DNA of 64,000 bases, taken from the NCBI RefSeq assembly GCF_020103725.1, contig NZ_JAHXBG010000014.1, positions 124,001 to 188,000 on the forward strand, in the 5' to 3' direction. Below, one piece after another: positions 35,971 through 44,304 of the stretch. The position numbers and the translations under genes were made by a program. Numbering within the stretch: position 1 is the stretch's first letter; each line of letters starts with the position of its first letter. The notes under the pieces were generated by a model that saw only the letters and a program-made list of their open reading frames with translations, searched no databases and had not been told where the DNA came from. Origin of the DNA: Hyalangium gracile. Its GTDB lineage: Bacteria > Myxococcota > Myxococcia > Myxococcales > Myxococcaceae.

Positions 35971-36783
35971 ATGCTCCCCAGGTTCCTTCAAGGCCTCCAG
36001 CCCACCCTCCACATCTCCCACCGCGGCGGCGCCCTGCTGGCGCCGGAGAACACCCTCCCCGCCTTCCGCATGGCCGTGGAGCGCTACCGCACGCAGATGC
36101 TGGAGCTGGACGTCCACCTCACCCGCGACGGCGAGGTCGTCGTCGCCCACGACTCCACCCTTGAGCGCTGCACCGACGCCACCGGCCCCATCGCCGCCCT
36201 CTCCCTGGCCGAGCTGCGGCGCGTCAACGCCGGCTTCCGCTTCACCCCCGACGCGGGCCGCACCTTCCCCTTCCGGGATCAACACGTCTCCATCCCCACC
36301 CTGCGCGAGGTGCTGCGCGCCTTCCCCGGCCTGCGCATCAACCTGGAGATGAAGCCAGAGGCGCCCGGCACCGAGGACGTCCTCCACCAGGTGCTGCGCG
36401 AGGAGGGCGCCCTCGACCACGTGTGCATGGGCAGCGAGCACGACTCCGTGGCCGAGCGGCTCGTGGCCCGCATGCCGGACGCCTGCCACTTCTACCCGCG
36501 CGATGCCCTCACCGCGTACGTACTCTCCGTGCGAGGCGGTGAAACACCCCCGGTGGATCCGCGCTACACCGTCATCGACATGCCCCTGTACTTCGGCGAG
36601 GTGCGGCTGGTGGACGAGGAATTCCTGCGCGCCACCGCCCACCACGGCAAGTGGGTCAATGTCTGGACCGTGGATGATCCAGAGGAGATGCGGCGCCTCG
36701 TGTCCGAGCGCGTCGGCGGTATCATGACGGACCGTCCGGATCTGCTGCGTCGGATCCTGGATGAGGCCCCTCACGCGCAGTAG
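35971..36783 (+). CDS. glycerophosphodiester phosphodiesterase
   Basis: GDPD enzymes hydrolyse glycerophosphodiesters to glycerol-3-phosphate plus an alcohol. In 270 aa the family motifs are clear: ISHRGGALLAPENTLPAF (catalytic His and Glu), LELDVHLTRDGEVVVAHDSTLERC and INLEMKPE, ending with VNVWTVDDPEEMRRLVSERVGGIMTDRPD. There is no signal peptide, so it is a cytoplasmic (UgpQ-like) form. Start ATG 35971 is five bases after the dehydrogenase stop; GTG 35962, overlapping that stop, is the alternative. The next gene begins 11 nt downstream. Confidence 0.92.
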   Translation: MLPRFLQGLQPTLHISHRGGALLAPENTLPAFRMAVERYRTQMLELDVHLTRDGEVVVAHDSTLERCTDATGPIAALSLAELRRVNAGFRFTPDAGRTFPFRDQHVSIPTLREVLRAFPGLRINLEMKPEAPGTEDVLHQVLREEGALDHVCMGSEHDSVAERLVARMPDACHFYPRDALTAYVLSVRGGETPPVDPRYTVIDMPLYFGEVRLVDEEFLRATAHHGKWVNVWTVDDPEEMRRLVSERVGGIMTDRPDLLRRILDEAPHAQ

Positions 36784-36794
36784 TCCGAGAGCCC

Positions 36795-37577
36795 ATGCCC
36801 CGCCACGTCTCGCGCAAGCGCCCCACGCCCGCCGCTCCCGCCTCCGAGCCCGTCGCCCCCGTCACGGAGCCCGCCGCCGCTCCGGATCCCGTCCAGGCCT
36901 CCCCTGCCACCGGCTCCAAGGCCTCGCGCAACACGCTGCGCGCCCGCCTGCCCAAGGCCAAGCGCTTCGTGGCCCTGGCCGGCAACATCGGCGCCGGGAA
37001 GACGACGGCCGCCAAGCTCATCAGCCAGGCCTTCGGCTTCGAGCTCTTCGACGAGCCCGTCATCGACAACCGCTTCCTCAAGGACTACTACGCCGACATG
37101 CGGCGCTGGAGCTTCACCCTCCAGCTCGAGTTCCTCATCCGCCGCGTGGAGCACCACGAGCTCATCCACTCGGTGAAGAAGAGCTGCGTGCAGGACCGCA
37201 CCCTCTACGAGGACCCGGAGATCTTCGCCAAGTACCTGCACGGCCTGGGGCACATGTCGAACAAGGAGCTGGACCTCTACTACGAGTACTTCCAGCGCCT
37301 GACCCGCAGCATCAACCCGCCGGACAAGGTCATCTGCTTCTCGGTGGGCTCGGTGGAAGTGCTGCTCGATCGCATCCGCACGCGCGGCCGCCAGGAGGAG
37401 CGCGGCATCCAGAGCCAGTTCCTCCTCGGCCTCAACGGCTACTACACCAGCTTCCCGCACGTCCTTCAGGAGAAGTACGGCGTGGACTGCCTCACCCTGG
37501 ACGTCTCCAGCCAGGACATCCGCCGCGGCCGGGGACGCGAGGAGTTCCTCGATCGCATCTCCACCTTCCTGGCCTGA
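36795..37577 (+). CDS. deoxynucleoside kinase (dNK/dGK family)
   Basis: This enzyme would phosphorylate deoxynucleosides for salvage. The 260-aa protein has P-loop GNIGAGKTT (63-71), EPV (87-89), the DR motif as DRTLYED (134-140) and an Arg-rich lid RIRTRGRQEER (193-203). The family usually starts close to the P-loop; here about 50 residues of Ala/Pro-rich sequence precede it, which look disordered. The base specificity cannot be read. It is the third gene of a run with the dehydrogenase and the phosphodiesterase. Confidence 0.88.
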   Translation: MPRHVSRKRPTPAAPASEPVAPVTEPAAAPDPVQASPATGSKASRNTLRARLPKAKRFVALAGNIGAGKTTAAKLISQAFGFELFDEPVIDNRFLKDYYADMRRWSFTLQLEFLIRRVEHHELIHSVKKSCVQDRTLYEDPEIFAKYLHGLGHMSNKELDLYYEYFQRLTRSINPPDKVICFSVGSVEVLLDRIRTRGRQEERGIQSQFLLGLNGYYTSFPHVLQEKYGVDCLTLDVSSQDIRRGRGREEFLDRISTFLA

Positions 37578-37598
37578 GCCGCCCCTGGCCCCAAGGGC

Positions 37599-38042
37599 TC
37601 AGCGGTCGGCCTTCGGCGGCGGCGTCACCGACGTCTGCGAGATGAGCACCCACACCGAGTCCGTCTTCTCGCTGTAGAACAGGGTGATGGCCACGTTGCG
37701 CCAGCCATGGTCGAACTTGAAGACGAAGCCGAACGTCTCGTAGAGCGAGCGCTCGCGCAGCCCCTGCACGAAGCGGCCGTAGAACTCCTTCACCTTCGTG
37801 CAGGGCGCCACTTCGTCGAAGAAGTTGAGGCCGATCTGCCGCTCGCGGTTGATCCGCGCCAGCCGCGCCTCGGTCTGGTTGAACTTCAGGATGCGCCCCG
37901 AGCGGTCCAGCTGGATGAGCCCGAACGGCAGCGTGTCCAGGTCCTGCTCCATCAGCTGGTCGACCTGCCGCAGCAGCTCATCGGGAGTCTGTGTCGGGGA
38001 AAGAGCGCTCTGCGGCAGTGGAGCGGCGAAAGGGGGCGCCAT
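37599..38042 (-). CDS. photoactive-yellow-protein-like PAS protein
   Basis: A 147-aa single PAS protein. The core LPFGLIQLDRSGRILKFN, then GLNFFDEVAPCTKVKEFYG, aligns without gaps to Halorhodospira photoactive yellow protein from memory. The chromophore Cys69 corresponds to C81 (in APCT), Glu46 to E58 and Tyr42 to F54, with identical spacing. PYPs bind p-coumaric acid through that Cys and sense blue light. Phe at the Tyr42 position would alter, but need not abolish, chromophore binding. A short Pro-rich tail and head flank the PAS. ATG 38042 has GGAGG four bases upstream. No tyrosine ammonia-lyase or coumaryl ligase gene is adjacent. Confidence 0.8.
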   Translation of the reverse strand: MAPPFAAPLPQSALSPTQTPDELLRQVDQLMEQDLDTLPFGLIQLDRSGRILKFNQTEARLARINRERQIGLNFFDEVAPCTKVKEFYGRFVQGLRERSLYETFGFVFKFDHGWRNVAITLFYSEKTDSVWVLISQTSVTPPPKADR

Positions 38043-38198
38043 GGGTCCTCCAAGGGGGCAATCAGGCTCACAGACTGATAGGGAGTCAGCACGCACCAGG
38101 CAACCTGTAACCCGAAAACCCCGACCAAAGGGTCATCCTCAGTATCCAGCGGCGGACACATGCCCCCGCCCACCCCACCCGAGCACAGGAGCGTTGCA

Positions 38199-38705
38199 GT
38201 GGAAGACACAGCGGCCAAGAACCCTCGAGACTCCGAAGTGGTGATGACCCAGCTCATCCTGCCGTCGGATGCCAACAACCTGAACTCAGCCTTCGGCGGC
38301 AAGGTGATGGAGTGGATCGACATCTGCGGCGCCGTGGCCGCCCAGCGGCACTGCCGCCAGGTGGTGGTGACGGCCTCGATCGACGATCTGCACTTCCACT
38401 CACCCATCCGCGTGGGGTGGATCGCCCAGCTGCGCGCGCGCGTGCTGGCGGCCTTCCGCACCTCCATGGAGGTGGGCGTCACGGTGCACGCGGAGAACCC
38501 GCTGACGGGCGAGCGCTCCCTCACCACGAGCGCGGTGATGACGTTCGTGGCGCTCAACAAGGACGGGGGCCGGGTGATGGTGCCCCCGCTCAAGCTGGAG
38601 ACGGAGGCGGAGCGCGGCGCGGCGCGCGAGGCCGAGGAGCGGCGCGGTCAGCGCCTGGCTCGCCGCAAGGAGGCCCAGGCCTGGCTGCGCGTCATGCCCG
38701 ACTGA
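38199..38705 (+). CDS. hot-dog acyl-CoA thioesterase (YciA/BACH-like)
   Basis: About 168 aa with the acyl-CoA hydrolase hot-dog pattern: NNLNSAFGGKVMEWIDICGAVAA (catalytic Asp region), VVTASIDDLHFHSPIRVGW and TTSAVMTFVALNKDG. It hydrolyses acyl-CoA to free CoA and acid in the cytoplasm. The frame begins at ATG 38160, but GTG 38199 has AGGAG seven bases upstream and gives a compact start (MEDTAAKN). A charged Arg/Glu helix follows the fold. It is divergent from the PYP-like gene. Confidence 0.87.
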   Translation: MEDTAAKNPRDSEVVMTQLILPSDANNLNSAFGGKVMEWIDICGAVAAQRHCRQVVVTASIDDLHFHSPIRVGWIAQLRARVLAAFRTSMEVGVTVHAENPLTGERSLTTSAVMTFVALNKDGGRVMVPPLKLETEAERGAAREAEERRGQRLARRKEAQAWLRVMPD

Positions 38706-38730
38706 GCCGCCCGGCGCCTGGCGCCCTCAC

Positions 38731-39636
38731 CTATGCGGCTCCGAGCGTCACCTCCGGCCCCATGGCCGACAGGGAGCCCGGGCGCTTGAACAGCACCGCG
38801 TGGTCTCGCGCGAACTGGCTGAAGGTGCGCGGGGTCCTGCCCAGCAGAGCCCCCGTCTCGCCCCGAACCTCCGAGGCGACGCCCTTGTCCACGAGATCGA
38901 AGAAGCGCACCGCGTCCAGCGCCTGCCAGGGCGGAACCCCCGACGCCAGCAGCCCCTCCTGGTACTCGGAGTAGGAGCGGGTCAAGAAGCGCACGCGGCG
39001 GTTGATGGCCAGCGAGAGCTGCTCCGCCGCGTCGTGGAAGGTGAGCGCCTCCGCGCCGCTGAGGGTGTACGCGCACCCGAGGTGGTTGCCCTGGGTGAGC
39101 ACCCGCGCCGCGACGGTGGCCACATCCCGCGCATCGATCATGGAGAGCCGTGCTCCGCCCACCGGCGCGGAGAAGCTGCTGTACGCGCGGATGTCCGCAG
39201 CGAAGCGCAGCATGTTCTGCATGAAGAACAGCGGCCGCAGGAACGTGAACGGAACCCTGGAGCCGCGAATCATCTCCTCGGACTCCCAGTGCCAGCGAGA
39301 GCCCGTCAGCCCCCACATCGGCCCGATCAGCGACGTCGACAGCTTCACGATGTGCTGGACGCCCGAGGCCGCCGCCGCGGCCACCATGTTCCGATCCTTC
39401 TCCACCATCCCCTGCTCGAGCGGACTCGAGAGGAACACCCGCTCGACGCCGTCCATGGCCGCCAACACCTGATGCCGGTCGGAGGGGTCACCCTGGACGA
39501 GCTCGACTCCCAGTGCCTCCAGGTGGGCCATCCGTCCAGGGTCCCTCACGAACAGGCGCACGGGTGCTCTCAGCATCCGCAGCTCCTGCACAAGGGTGTA
39601 GCCAACGGCGCTCGTGGCCCCCGTAACCAGAATCAT
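38731..39636 (-). CDS. NmrA-like NAD(P)-binding Rossmann protein
   Basis: A 301-aa atypical short-chain dehydrogenase. MILVTGATSAVGYTLVQELR is the dinucleotide loop (GATSAVG), followed by VELVQGDPSDR and MIDARDVATVAARVL. It lacks a clear YxxxK pair, as in NmrA-type redox sensors and QOR2-like enzymes. ATG 39636 gives the exact family start. It could be a quinone reductase or regulator; the context (PYP-like gene, Fe-S carrier) does not decide. Confidence 0.85.
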   Translation of the reverse strand: MILVTGATSAVGYTLVQELRMLRAPVRLFVRDPGRMAHLEALGVELVQGDPSDRHQVLAAMDGVERVFLSSPLEQGMVEKDRNMVAAAAASGVQHIVKLSTSLIGPMWGLTGSRWHWESEEMIRGSRVPFTFLRPLFFMQNMLRFAADIRAYSSFSAPVGGARLSMIDARDVATVAARVLTQGNHLGCAYTLSGAEALTFHDAAEQLSLAINRRVRFLTRSYSEYQEGLLASGVPPWQALDAVRFFDLVDKGVASEVRGETGALLGRTPRTFSQFARDHAVLFKRPGSLSAMGPEVTLGAA

Positions 39637-39788
39637 GTCTGCCCCCAGCCGCGGGTATGGACTGCGAGCCGGCCCCGACGCCGGCTCAACCCAGAGCGTA
39701 GAGCTTTCTCGGGCAAAGGAACATCTCGCCGTGTCGACTTCGTCGCGTGGCGGGTGGCAGCGGTTACCGCTGCAGCGAAGATACTTGG

Positions 39789-39837
39789 GTCCACTACAGC
39801 GCGGGGCCAGCAATGCCCTCACACGGCTGTAGTGGAC
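39789..39837. promoter_or_regulatory. 11-bp inverted repeat plus a third half-site
   Basis: GTCCACTACAG (39789-39799) and CTGTAGTGGAC (39827-39837) are perfect inverted copies 27 nt apart, and a further CACTACAG follows at 39841-39848. The element lies after the A-type carrier gene and before the NmrA-like gene, both read on the minus strand. Three half-sites suggest an operator; a terminator is less likely with such a long loop. Confidence 0.4.
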
Positions 39838-39861
39838 GAAGCACTACAGAGGCACGGTACG

Positions 39862-40257
39862 TCAGGTCGTGAACGAGGTGCCGCAGCCGCAGGAGGACTT
39901 GGCGTTCGGGTTCTCGAACTTGAAGCCCGCGCCCGTCACCGTCGTGACGTAGTCCACCGTGGTGCCCAGCAGGTACTTGCTGCTCAGCGCGTCCGTGGTG
40001 ATGCGCACCCCGTCCTGCTCCCACGTGAGATCGTTCTGCTTCGACTCCTTCACGAGGTTCAAGTCGTAGCCCAGGCCGCTGCAGCCGGCGGGGACCACGC
40101 GGATGGAGAAGGAGTAGCCCTCGAAGCCCTGGGCCTTGATGACCTCCTTCACCTGCTTCACGGCGGCCTCACTGAGGCGAACGGGGATGTGCGGCGTGGC
40201 CTCCCAGGCCGGAGCGGTCGTGGTAGCAGGCGTCTGGGGGGTCGTCGTGGTGTCCAT
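39862..40257 (-). CDS. A-type iron-sulfur carrier (HesB/IscA/ErpA family)
   Basis: A-type carriers deliver Fe-S clusters to apoproteins. The 131-aa protein has the three invariant cysteines: PAGCSGLGYDL and the C-terminal SCGCGTSF. The first 25 residues are Thr/Pro-rich and disordered. ATG 40257 is used because AAGGAG lies ten bases upstream; the frame extends to 40359 without support. It is divergent from the MoeB-rhodanese gene, so this region handles sulfur transfer in general. Confidence 0.93.
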   Translation of the reverse strand: MDTTTTPQTPATTTAPAWEATPHIPVRLSEAAVKQVKEVIKAQGFEGYSFSIRVVPAGCSGLGYDLNLVKESKQNDLTWEQDGVRITTDALSSKYLLGTTVDYVTTVTGAGFKFENPNAKSSCGCGTSFTT

Positions 40258-40379
40258 GTGCGTCTGTCTCCTTGCTCGGGGCCTTATAACGCCGACCCTG
40301 TCAAAATCCATCAGAGCCCACTGTCGGGCAAGCCTCCGAGGCAACAAACCGGCCGGCACCGGGTTATACCCAGGCCTAC

Positions 40380-41540
40380 ATGGCCACCACCTTCCGAGAG
40401 CTGCTGTCGAGCGTGAAGCAGGAGATCCGGGAGATCTCCACCGAGGAGCTCAAGCGCCTGCTGGACGCTCGCTCCCCGGTGAAGCTCATCGATGTGCGTG
40501 AGGCGGACGAGCATGCGGCCGGCCGGCTCCCCGGCGCCCTGCACATCCCCCGCGGCTACCTGGAGCTGCGCATCGAGGAGCGGGCCCAGCGAGAGGAGGA
40601 GCTCGTCGTCTATTGCGCGGGCGGCACCCGCTCGGCGCTGGCGGTCCGGACGCTGCGGGAGATGGGCTACACACGCGTGGCCTCCCTGGCGGGCGGCTAC
40701 AACCGGTGGAGCGACGCGGCCTACCCCGTGGAGAAGCCCTTCGTGCTCACCGCCGAGCAGAAGGAGCGCTACCGCCGCCACCTCATCATCCCCGAGGTGG
40801 GCGAGGCCGGGCAGGAGAAGCTGCTCGAGGCCCGGGTGCTGCTGCTGGGGGCGGGCGGGCTCGGCTCGCCGGCGGCGCTGTACCTGGCCGCCGCGGGCGT
40901 GGGCACGCTGGGCATCGTCGACATGGACGTGGTGGACCTGAGCAACCTCCAGCGCCAGGTCATCCACACCCGCGAGCGCCAGGGCCAGCCCAAGGTGGAG
41001 AGCGCCCGGGCCACCATCGAGGCCCTCAACCCCGACGTGAAGGTGGTGCCCTTCGCCGAGCGCCTCACGTCCCAGAACGTCCTGCGCATCCTCGAGGGCT
41101 TCGACATGGTGCTGGACGGCGGGGACAACTTCCCCACCCGCTACCTGCTCAACGACGCGTGCGTGGTGACACGCAAGCCCAACATCCACGGCTCCATCTT
41201 CCGCTTCGAGGGCCAGGTCACCACCTTCGTCCCCGGCCAGGGCCCCTGCTACCGCTGCCTCTACCCTGCTCCGCCCCCGCCGGAGCTGGCGCCCTCGTGC
41301 GCGGAGGCCGGCGTGCTGGGCGTGCTCCCCGGCATCATCGGGCTCATGCAGGCCAACGAGGCCCTCAAGCTCATCCTCGGCAAGGGCGAGCCGCTCATCG
41401 GCCGGCTGCTCACCTTCGACGCGCTCGGCACGCGCTTCCAGGAGCTCAAGCTGCGCCGCGATCCCAAGTGCCCCGTGTGCGCGGACGGCGCGAAGGTGGA
41501 GTTCATCGACTACGAGCAGTTCTGCGGCACCGCCGCCTGA
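40380..41540 (+). CDS. moeB: MoeB/ThiF-type adenylyltransferase with N-terminal rhodanese domain
   Basis: E1-like enzymes adenylate the C-terminal Gly-Gly of sulfur carriers such as MoaD or ThiS. In 386 aa a rhodanese domain comes first (about 15-115, active Cys79 in CAGGTRS). The ThiF domain follows from 130 with nucleotide loop GAGGLGSPAALYLAAAGVG, IVDMDVVDLSNLQRQ and DGGDNFPTRYLLND. Zinc Cys pairs are CYRCLYP and CPVCADG. In most MOCS3-like fusions the rhodanese is C-terminal; here it is N-terminal. A separate rhodanese follows at 11 nt. Confidence 0.92.
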   Translation: MATTFRELLSSVKQEIREISTEELKRLLDARSPVKLIDVREADEHAAGRLPGALHIPRGYLELRIEERAQREEELVVYCAGGTRSALAVRTLREMGYTRVASLAGGYNRWSDAAYPVEKPFVLTAEQKERYRRHLIIPEVGEAGQEKLLEARVLLLGAGGLGSPAALYLAAAGVGTLGIVDMDVVDLSNLQRQVIHTRERQGQPKVESARATIEALNPDVKVVPFAERLTSQNVLRILEGFDMVLDGGDNFPTRYLLNDACVVTRKPNIHGSIFRFEGQVTTFVPGQGPCYRCLYPAPPPPELAPSCAEAGVLGVLPGIIGLMQANEALKLILGKGEPLIGRLLTFDALGTRFQELKLRRDPKCPVCADGAKVEFIDYEQFCGTAA

Positions 41541-41551
41541 GAGGCTCCGCC

Positions 41552-41884
41552 ATGCCCGTCCCGGAGATCTCCCCCGAGGAACTCGCCGACCTGCTCGCGG
41601 GCCCCGCCGAGTCGCGCCCCGTCCTGCTCGACGTGCGCTACCCCGATGAGAACGCCTACGTGGCGCTGCCGGACTCGGTGCTCATCCCCCTGCCCGAGCT
41701 GGAGGAGCGCGCCGACGAGCTGGAGGCCTTCCGCGGCCGCCCCGTCGTCGTCTACTGCCACCACGGCGTGCGCAGCCTGCACGGCGCGGCCTGGCTGCGC
41801 TCGCTGGGGCTGGAGGCGTCATCGCTCCAGGGCGGCATCGATCTGTACTCGCGGCTCGTGGATCCGAGCCTGCCGCAGTACTGA
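41552..41884 (+). CDS. single-domain rhodanese-like protein
   Basis: A 110-aa rhodanese (PspE/GlpE size). The start helix is ISPEELADLLAG, then VLLDVRYPDENAYVALP and the active loop CHHGVRS with catalytic Cys, ending LQGGIDLYSR. It lies 11 nt after the MoeB-rhodanese gene and converges at 5 nt with the kinase gene. It probably passes sulfane sulfur in the same pathway; this is inferred from adjacency. Confidence 0.9.
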   Translation: MPVPEISPEELADLLAGPAESRPVLLDVRYPDENAYVALPDSVLIPLPELEERADELEAFRGRPVVVYCHHGVRSLHGAAWLRSLGLEASSLQGGIDLYSRLVDPSLPQY

Positions 41885-41889
41885 CGCGA

Positions 41890-44271
41890 CTACTGCGCCA
41901 GCTCCTTGGAGACGTCCACCACCGTCTCCACGGTGTTGCCGGCCTTCACGGTGACCTCGACGGGCACCGGGCCCTTGAGCTGATCGCCCCGGAGCTCGAG
42001 GGTGTGGGTGCCCTCCATCAGCTCCAGGTTGATCCCCGTCCCGCCCAGCTCCTGGCCTTCACGTAGGACCTTCAGCTGGCTGGTACGCGCGGGCTTCACC
42101 TTGAGCTTGACGTAGCCCATCCTGAACTCGCGCTTGATGATCTTCGTCTCGCCGGGCTCGCCGAAGCGCAGCGCCTCCTCCTCCTCGGCGTAGACGCCCT
42201 GCTCCTTGTTCTCGAGGATGAGGGTGTCCTGGATGTGCGCGCCCGCCATGCCGCGGATCGGCGTCATGCCCAGCTCGGTGAAGGGCTCGGGGCTGCCGCA
42301 CTTGTCGCTGTGGCGCACCCGCACGTTCACCTTCGGGTTGGTGTCCACCGTCACGAAGACGCCCATGCCGTCGATGGGCTTCTTCGAGAGGTTGGGCCAG
42401 AAGAGCACCATCAGGACAGCCACCGTGACGGCGGCCAGCCCCATGACGACCTTCTTGATGAGCTCCGCCTTGTTGACCGGCGCGCGCATGCGCGGCTGCG
42501 GCCGGCTCTCCACCTCGTCGTCGTCGTCCGGCTCCTCGCGCACCTGTCGCGAAACCGTGGACGCCCTGGGAGGCGGCGCCTCCTTCATCTCCACGCGGCT
42601 GGAGGTGCGCCGACGCGGAGCGGGGGCTGGCGCCTGCTCGGCGGCGGGCTGGATCCGACTGATGTGGCCCGTGCGCCGCCGAGGCGGCTGCGGCAACGTC
42701 TCGTCGAGCGAGGAATCCCGCTCCCGGGGAGGCAGCCGGGTGCGCTCGGGATCGGCGTAGGGATCCTCGTCCGGCCGTGCCCGCGCGTTCACCGCGAGCG
42801 CGCCGGTGCGCGAGGCACGGGCCCGCGTCAGCGAGGGCGGCTCATCCTCGGGCTCCACCTGGAGCGCTCGCGCCGAGGACCGACGCGGCGGCGGAGGAGG
42901 CGGATCCTCCACCTCTTCCTCCTGCTCCTCGTGGTGGATGAACTCCTCGTCGGGATCCGGCTCGGGAGCCCGGCGCATGTCCGAGCGCGAGCTGGTGCGG
43001 CCCACCGCGGTGTTCCCGGCGCTGGTGGCCCGGCGCGGAGACTCCCCGGTGCGGCGGCGCGCCACCTGCGTCCCACCGCCCGCGGGAGCGGCGTACTCCG
43101 CCATCTCCTCGGCCAGTGACATCTGCGGAGAGCCCTGCTCGCGCCCCTTGCCAGCCGCGCGCATGGCGGTGGCGGTGCCCCGGCGCTCGTTGCGCTGGGA
43201 GATCTCTCCCGGAGGCGCCTCCCACTCCATGTCCACCGCGGGCGCCCGACCGGGCCGCTCCTCGGGAGCCGGCGGAGACGAGTTGCCCGAGTGGGCCTCG
43301 GCGTCGGTGTTGGGCTGGAGGTTGCCCGTCTTCTTCTCCTCGGCGAGCCGGTCGGCGAAGAGCGTCTCCATCAGCTCGGAGATCTGCACCGAGCTGGCCA
43401 CCCAGCGCTGGGCGACGAGCGTCTCCTCCAGGGCGATCTGGAACTGGCGCGCGTCCCGGTAGCGATCATCCGCCGCCTTGGCCAGCGCGCTCATCACCAC
43501 CGGATCCAGCTCCGACGGCACGTCGGCCACCTCGGAGGGCGTCTGGATGGCGCACTCGAGCGCCGCCTGGAGCGTGGCCAGCTCCGAGTCCCGCTTGAGC
43601 GGGCGCACGCCGGTGAGCAGCTCGTAGAGCACCAGCCCGATGGCGAAGATGTCCGCGCGGTGGTCCAGCGGCTTGCCCGCGGCCTGCTCGGGCGCCATGT
43701 ACGCGAACTTGCCCTTGATGGCGCCCGACTTCGTCAACCCCACCTGATCGGCCGCCTTGGCGATGCCGAAGTCCACCAGCTTCACCGACCCGTCGAAGCT
43801 GATCAGGATGTTCTGCGGGGAGATGTCGCGGTGGACCACCTTGAGGGGCTTGCCGTTCCCGTCGGTGCGCGTGTGCGCGTAGAACAGGCCCTCGCAGGCG
43901 CTGGCGACGATGCGGATGGCCAGGGGCCGGGCGATCCACTGCCCCGCGCTCCAGGCCTTGCGCATCACCCGGCCCAGGTCCTCGCCGTGGATGTACTCCA
44001 TGGCGATGTAGTAGGTGCCGTTGGCCTCACCGAACTCGTAGACCTGGGCGATGTTCGGGTGGTTGAAGTTCGCGGCGATCAGCGCCTCGTTGCGGAACAT
44101 CTCCACGAACTCGCGATCCTCCGCCAGGTGCGGAAGGATGCGCTTGACGACCACGCTCTTGGCGAAGCCCTCGATTCCGGACTGGCGCGCAAGCCACACC
44201 TCGGCCATGCCGCCCGTGGCGAGCTTCTTCAGAAGCTGGTATTTGCCGAAGGGCTGAGGGTTCGGGTTCAT
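41890..44271 (-). CDS. eukaryotic-like Ser/Thr kinase with membrane anchor and PEGA-like tail
   Basis: A 793-aa kinase from ATG 44271 (MNPNPQPFGKYQLLKKLATGGMAEVWLAR). Catalytic residues are intact: VVVKRILP, HRDISPQNIL (about 145) and DFGIAK (about 165). A disordered acidic/Arg-rich middle (about 290-600), one membrane helix (about 607-629) and a periplasmic beta domain with PEGA-like strands (GYVKLKVKPARTSQLKVL) follow. Members with HRDISPQN are abundant in myxobacteria. Only 33 nt separate its ATG from the divergent GTG of the membrane protein gene, so both promoters must overlap coding sequence or be leaderless. Confidence 0.9.
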   Translation of the reverse strand: MNPNPQPFGKYQLLKKLATGGMAEVWLARQSGIEGFAKSVVVKRILPHLAEDREFVEMFRNEALIAANFNHPNIAQVYEFGEANGTYYIAMEYIHGEDLGRVMRKAWSAGQWIARPLAIRIVASACEGLFYAHTRTDGNGKPLKVVHRDISPQNILISFDGSVKLVDFGIAKAADQVGLTKSGAIKGKFAYMAPEQAAGKPLDHRADIFAIGLVLYELLTGVRPLKRDSELATLQAALECAIQTPSEVADVPSELDPVVMSALAKAADDRYRDARQFQIALEETLVAQRWVASSVQISELMETLFADRLAEEKKTGNLQPNTDAEAHSGNSSPPAPEERPGRAPAVDMEWEAPPGEISQRNERRGTATAMRAAGKGREQGSPQMSLAEEMAEYAAPAGGGTQVARRRTGESPRRATSAGNTAVGRTSSRSDMRRAPEPDPDEEFIHHEEQEEEVEDPPPPPPRRSSARALQVEPEDEPPSLTRARASRTGALAVNARARPDEDPYADPERTRLPPRERDSSLDETLPQPPRRRTGHISRIQPAAEQAPAPAPRRRTSSRVEMKEAPPPRASTVSRQVREEPDDDDEVESRPQPRMRAPVNKAELIKKVVMGLAAVTVAVLMVLFWPNLSKKPIDGMGVFVTVDTNPKVNVRVRHSDKCGSPEPFTELGMTPIRGMAGAHIQDTLILENKEQGVYAEEEEALRFGEPGETKIIKREFRMGYVKLKVKPARTSQLKVLREGQELGGTGINLELMEGTHTLELRGDQLKGPVPVEVTVKAGNTVETVVDVSKELAQ

Positions 44272-44304
44272 CCCGGGGACAGACGCCGGGGGGAGAATGC
44301 TCGA

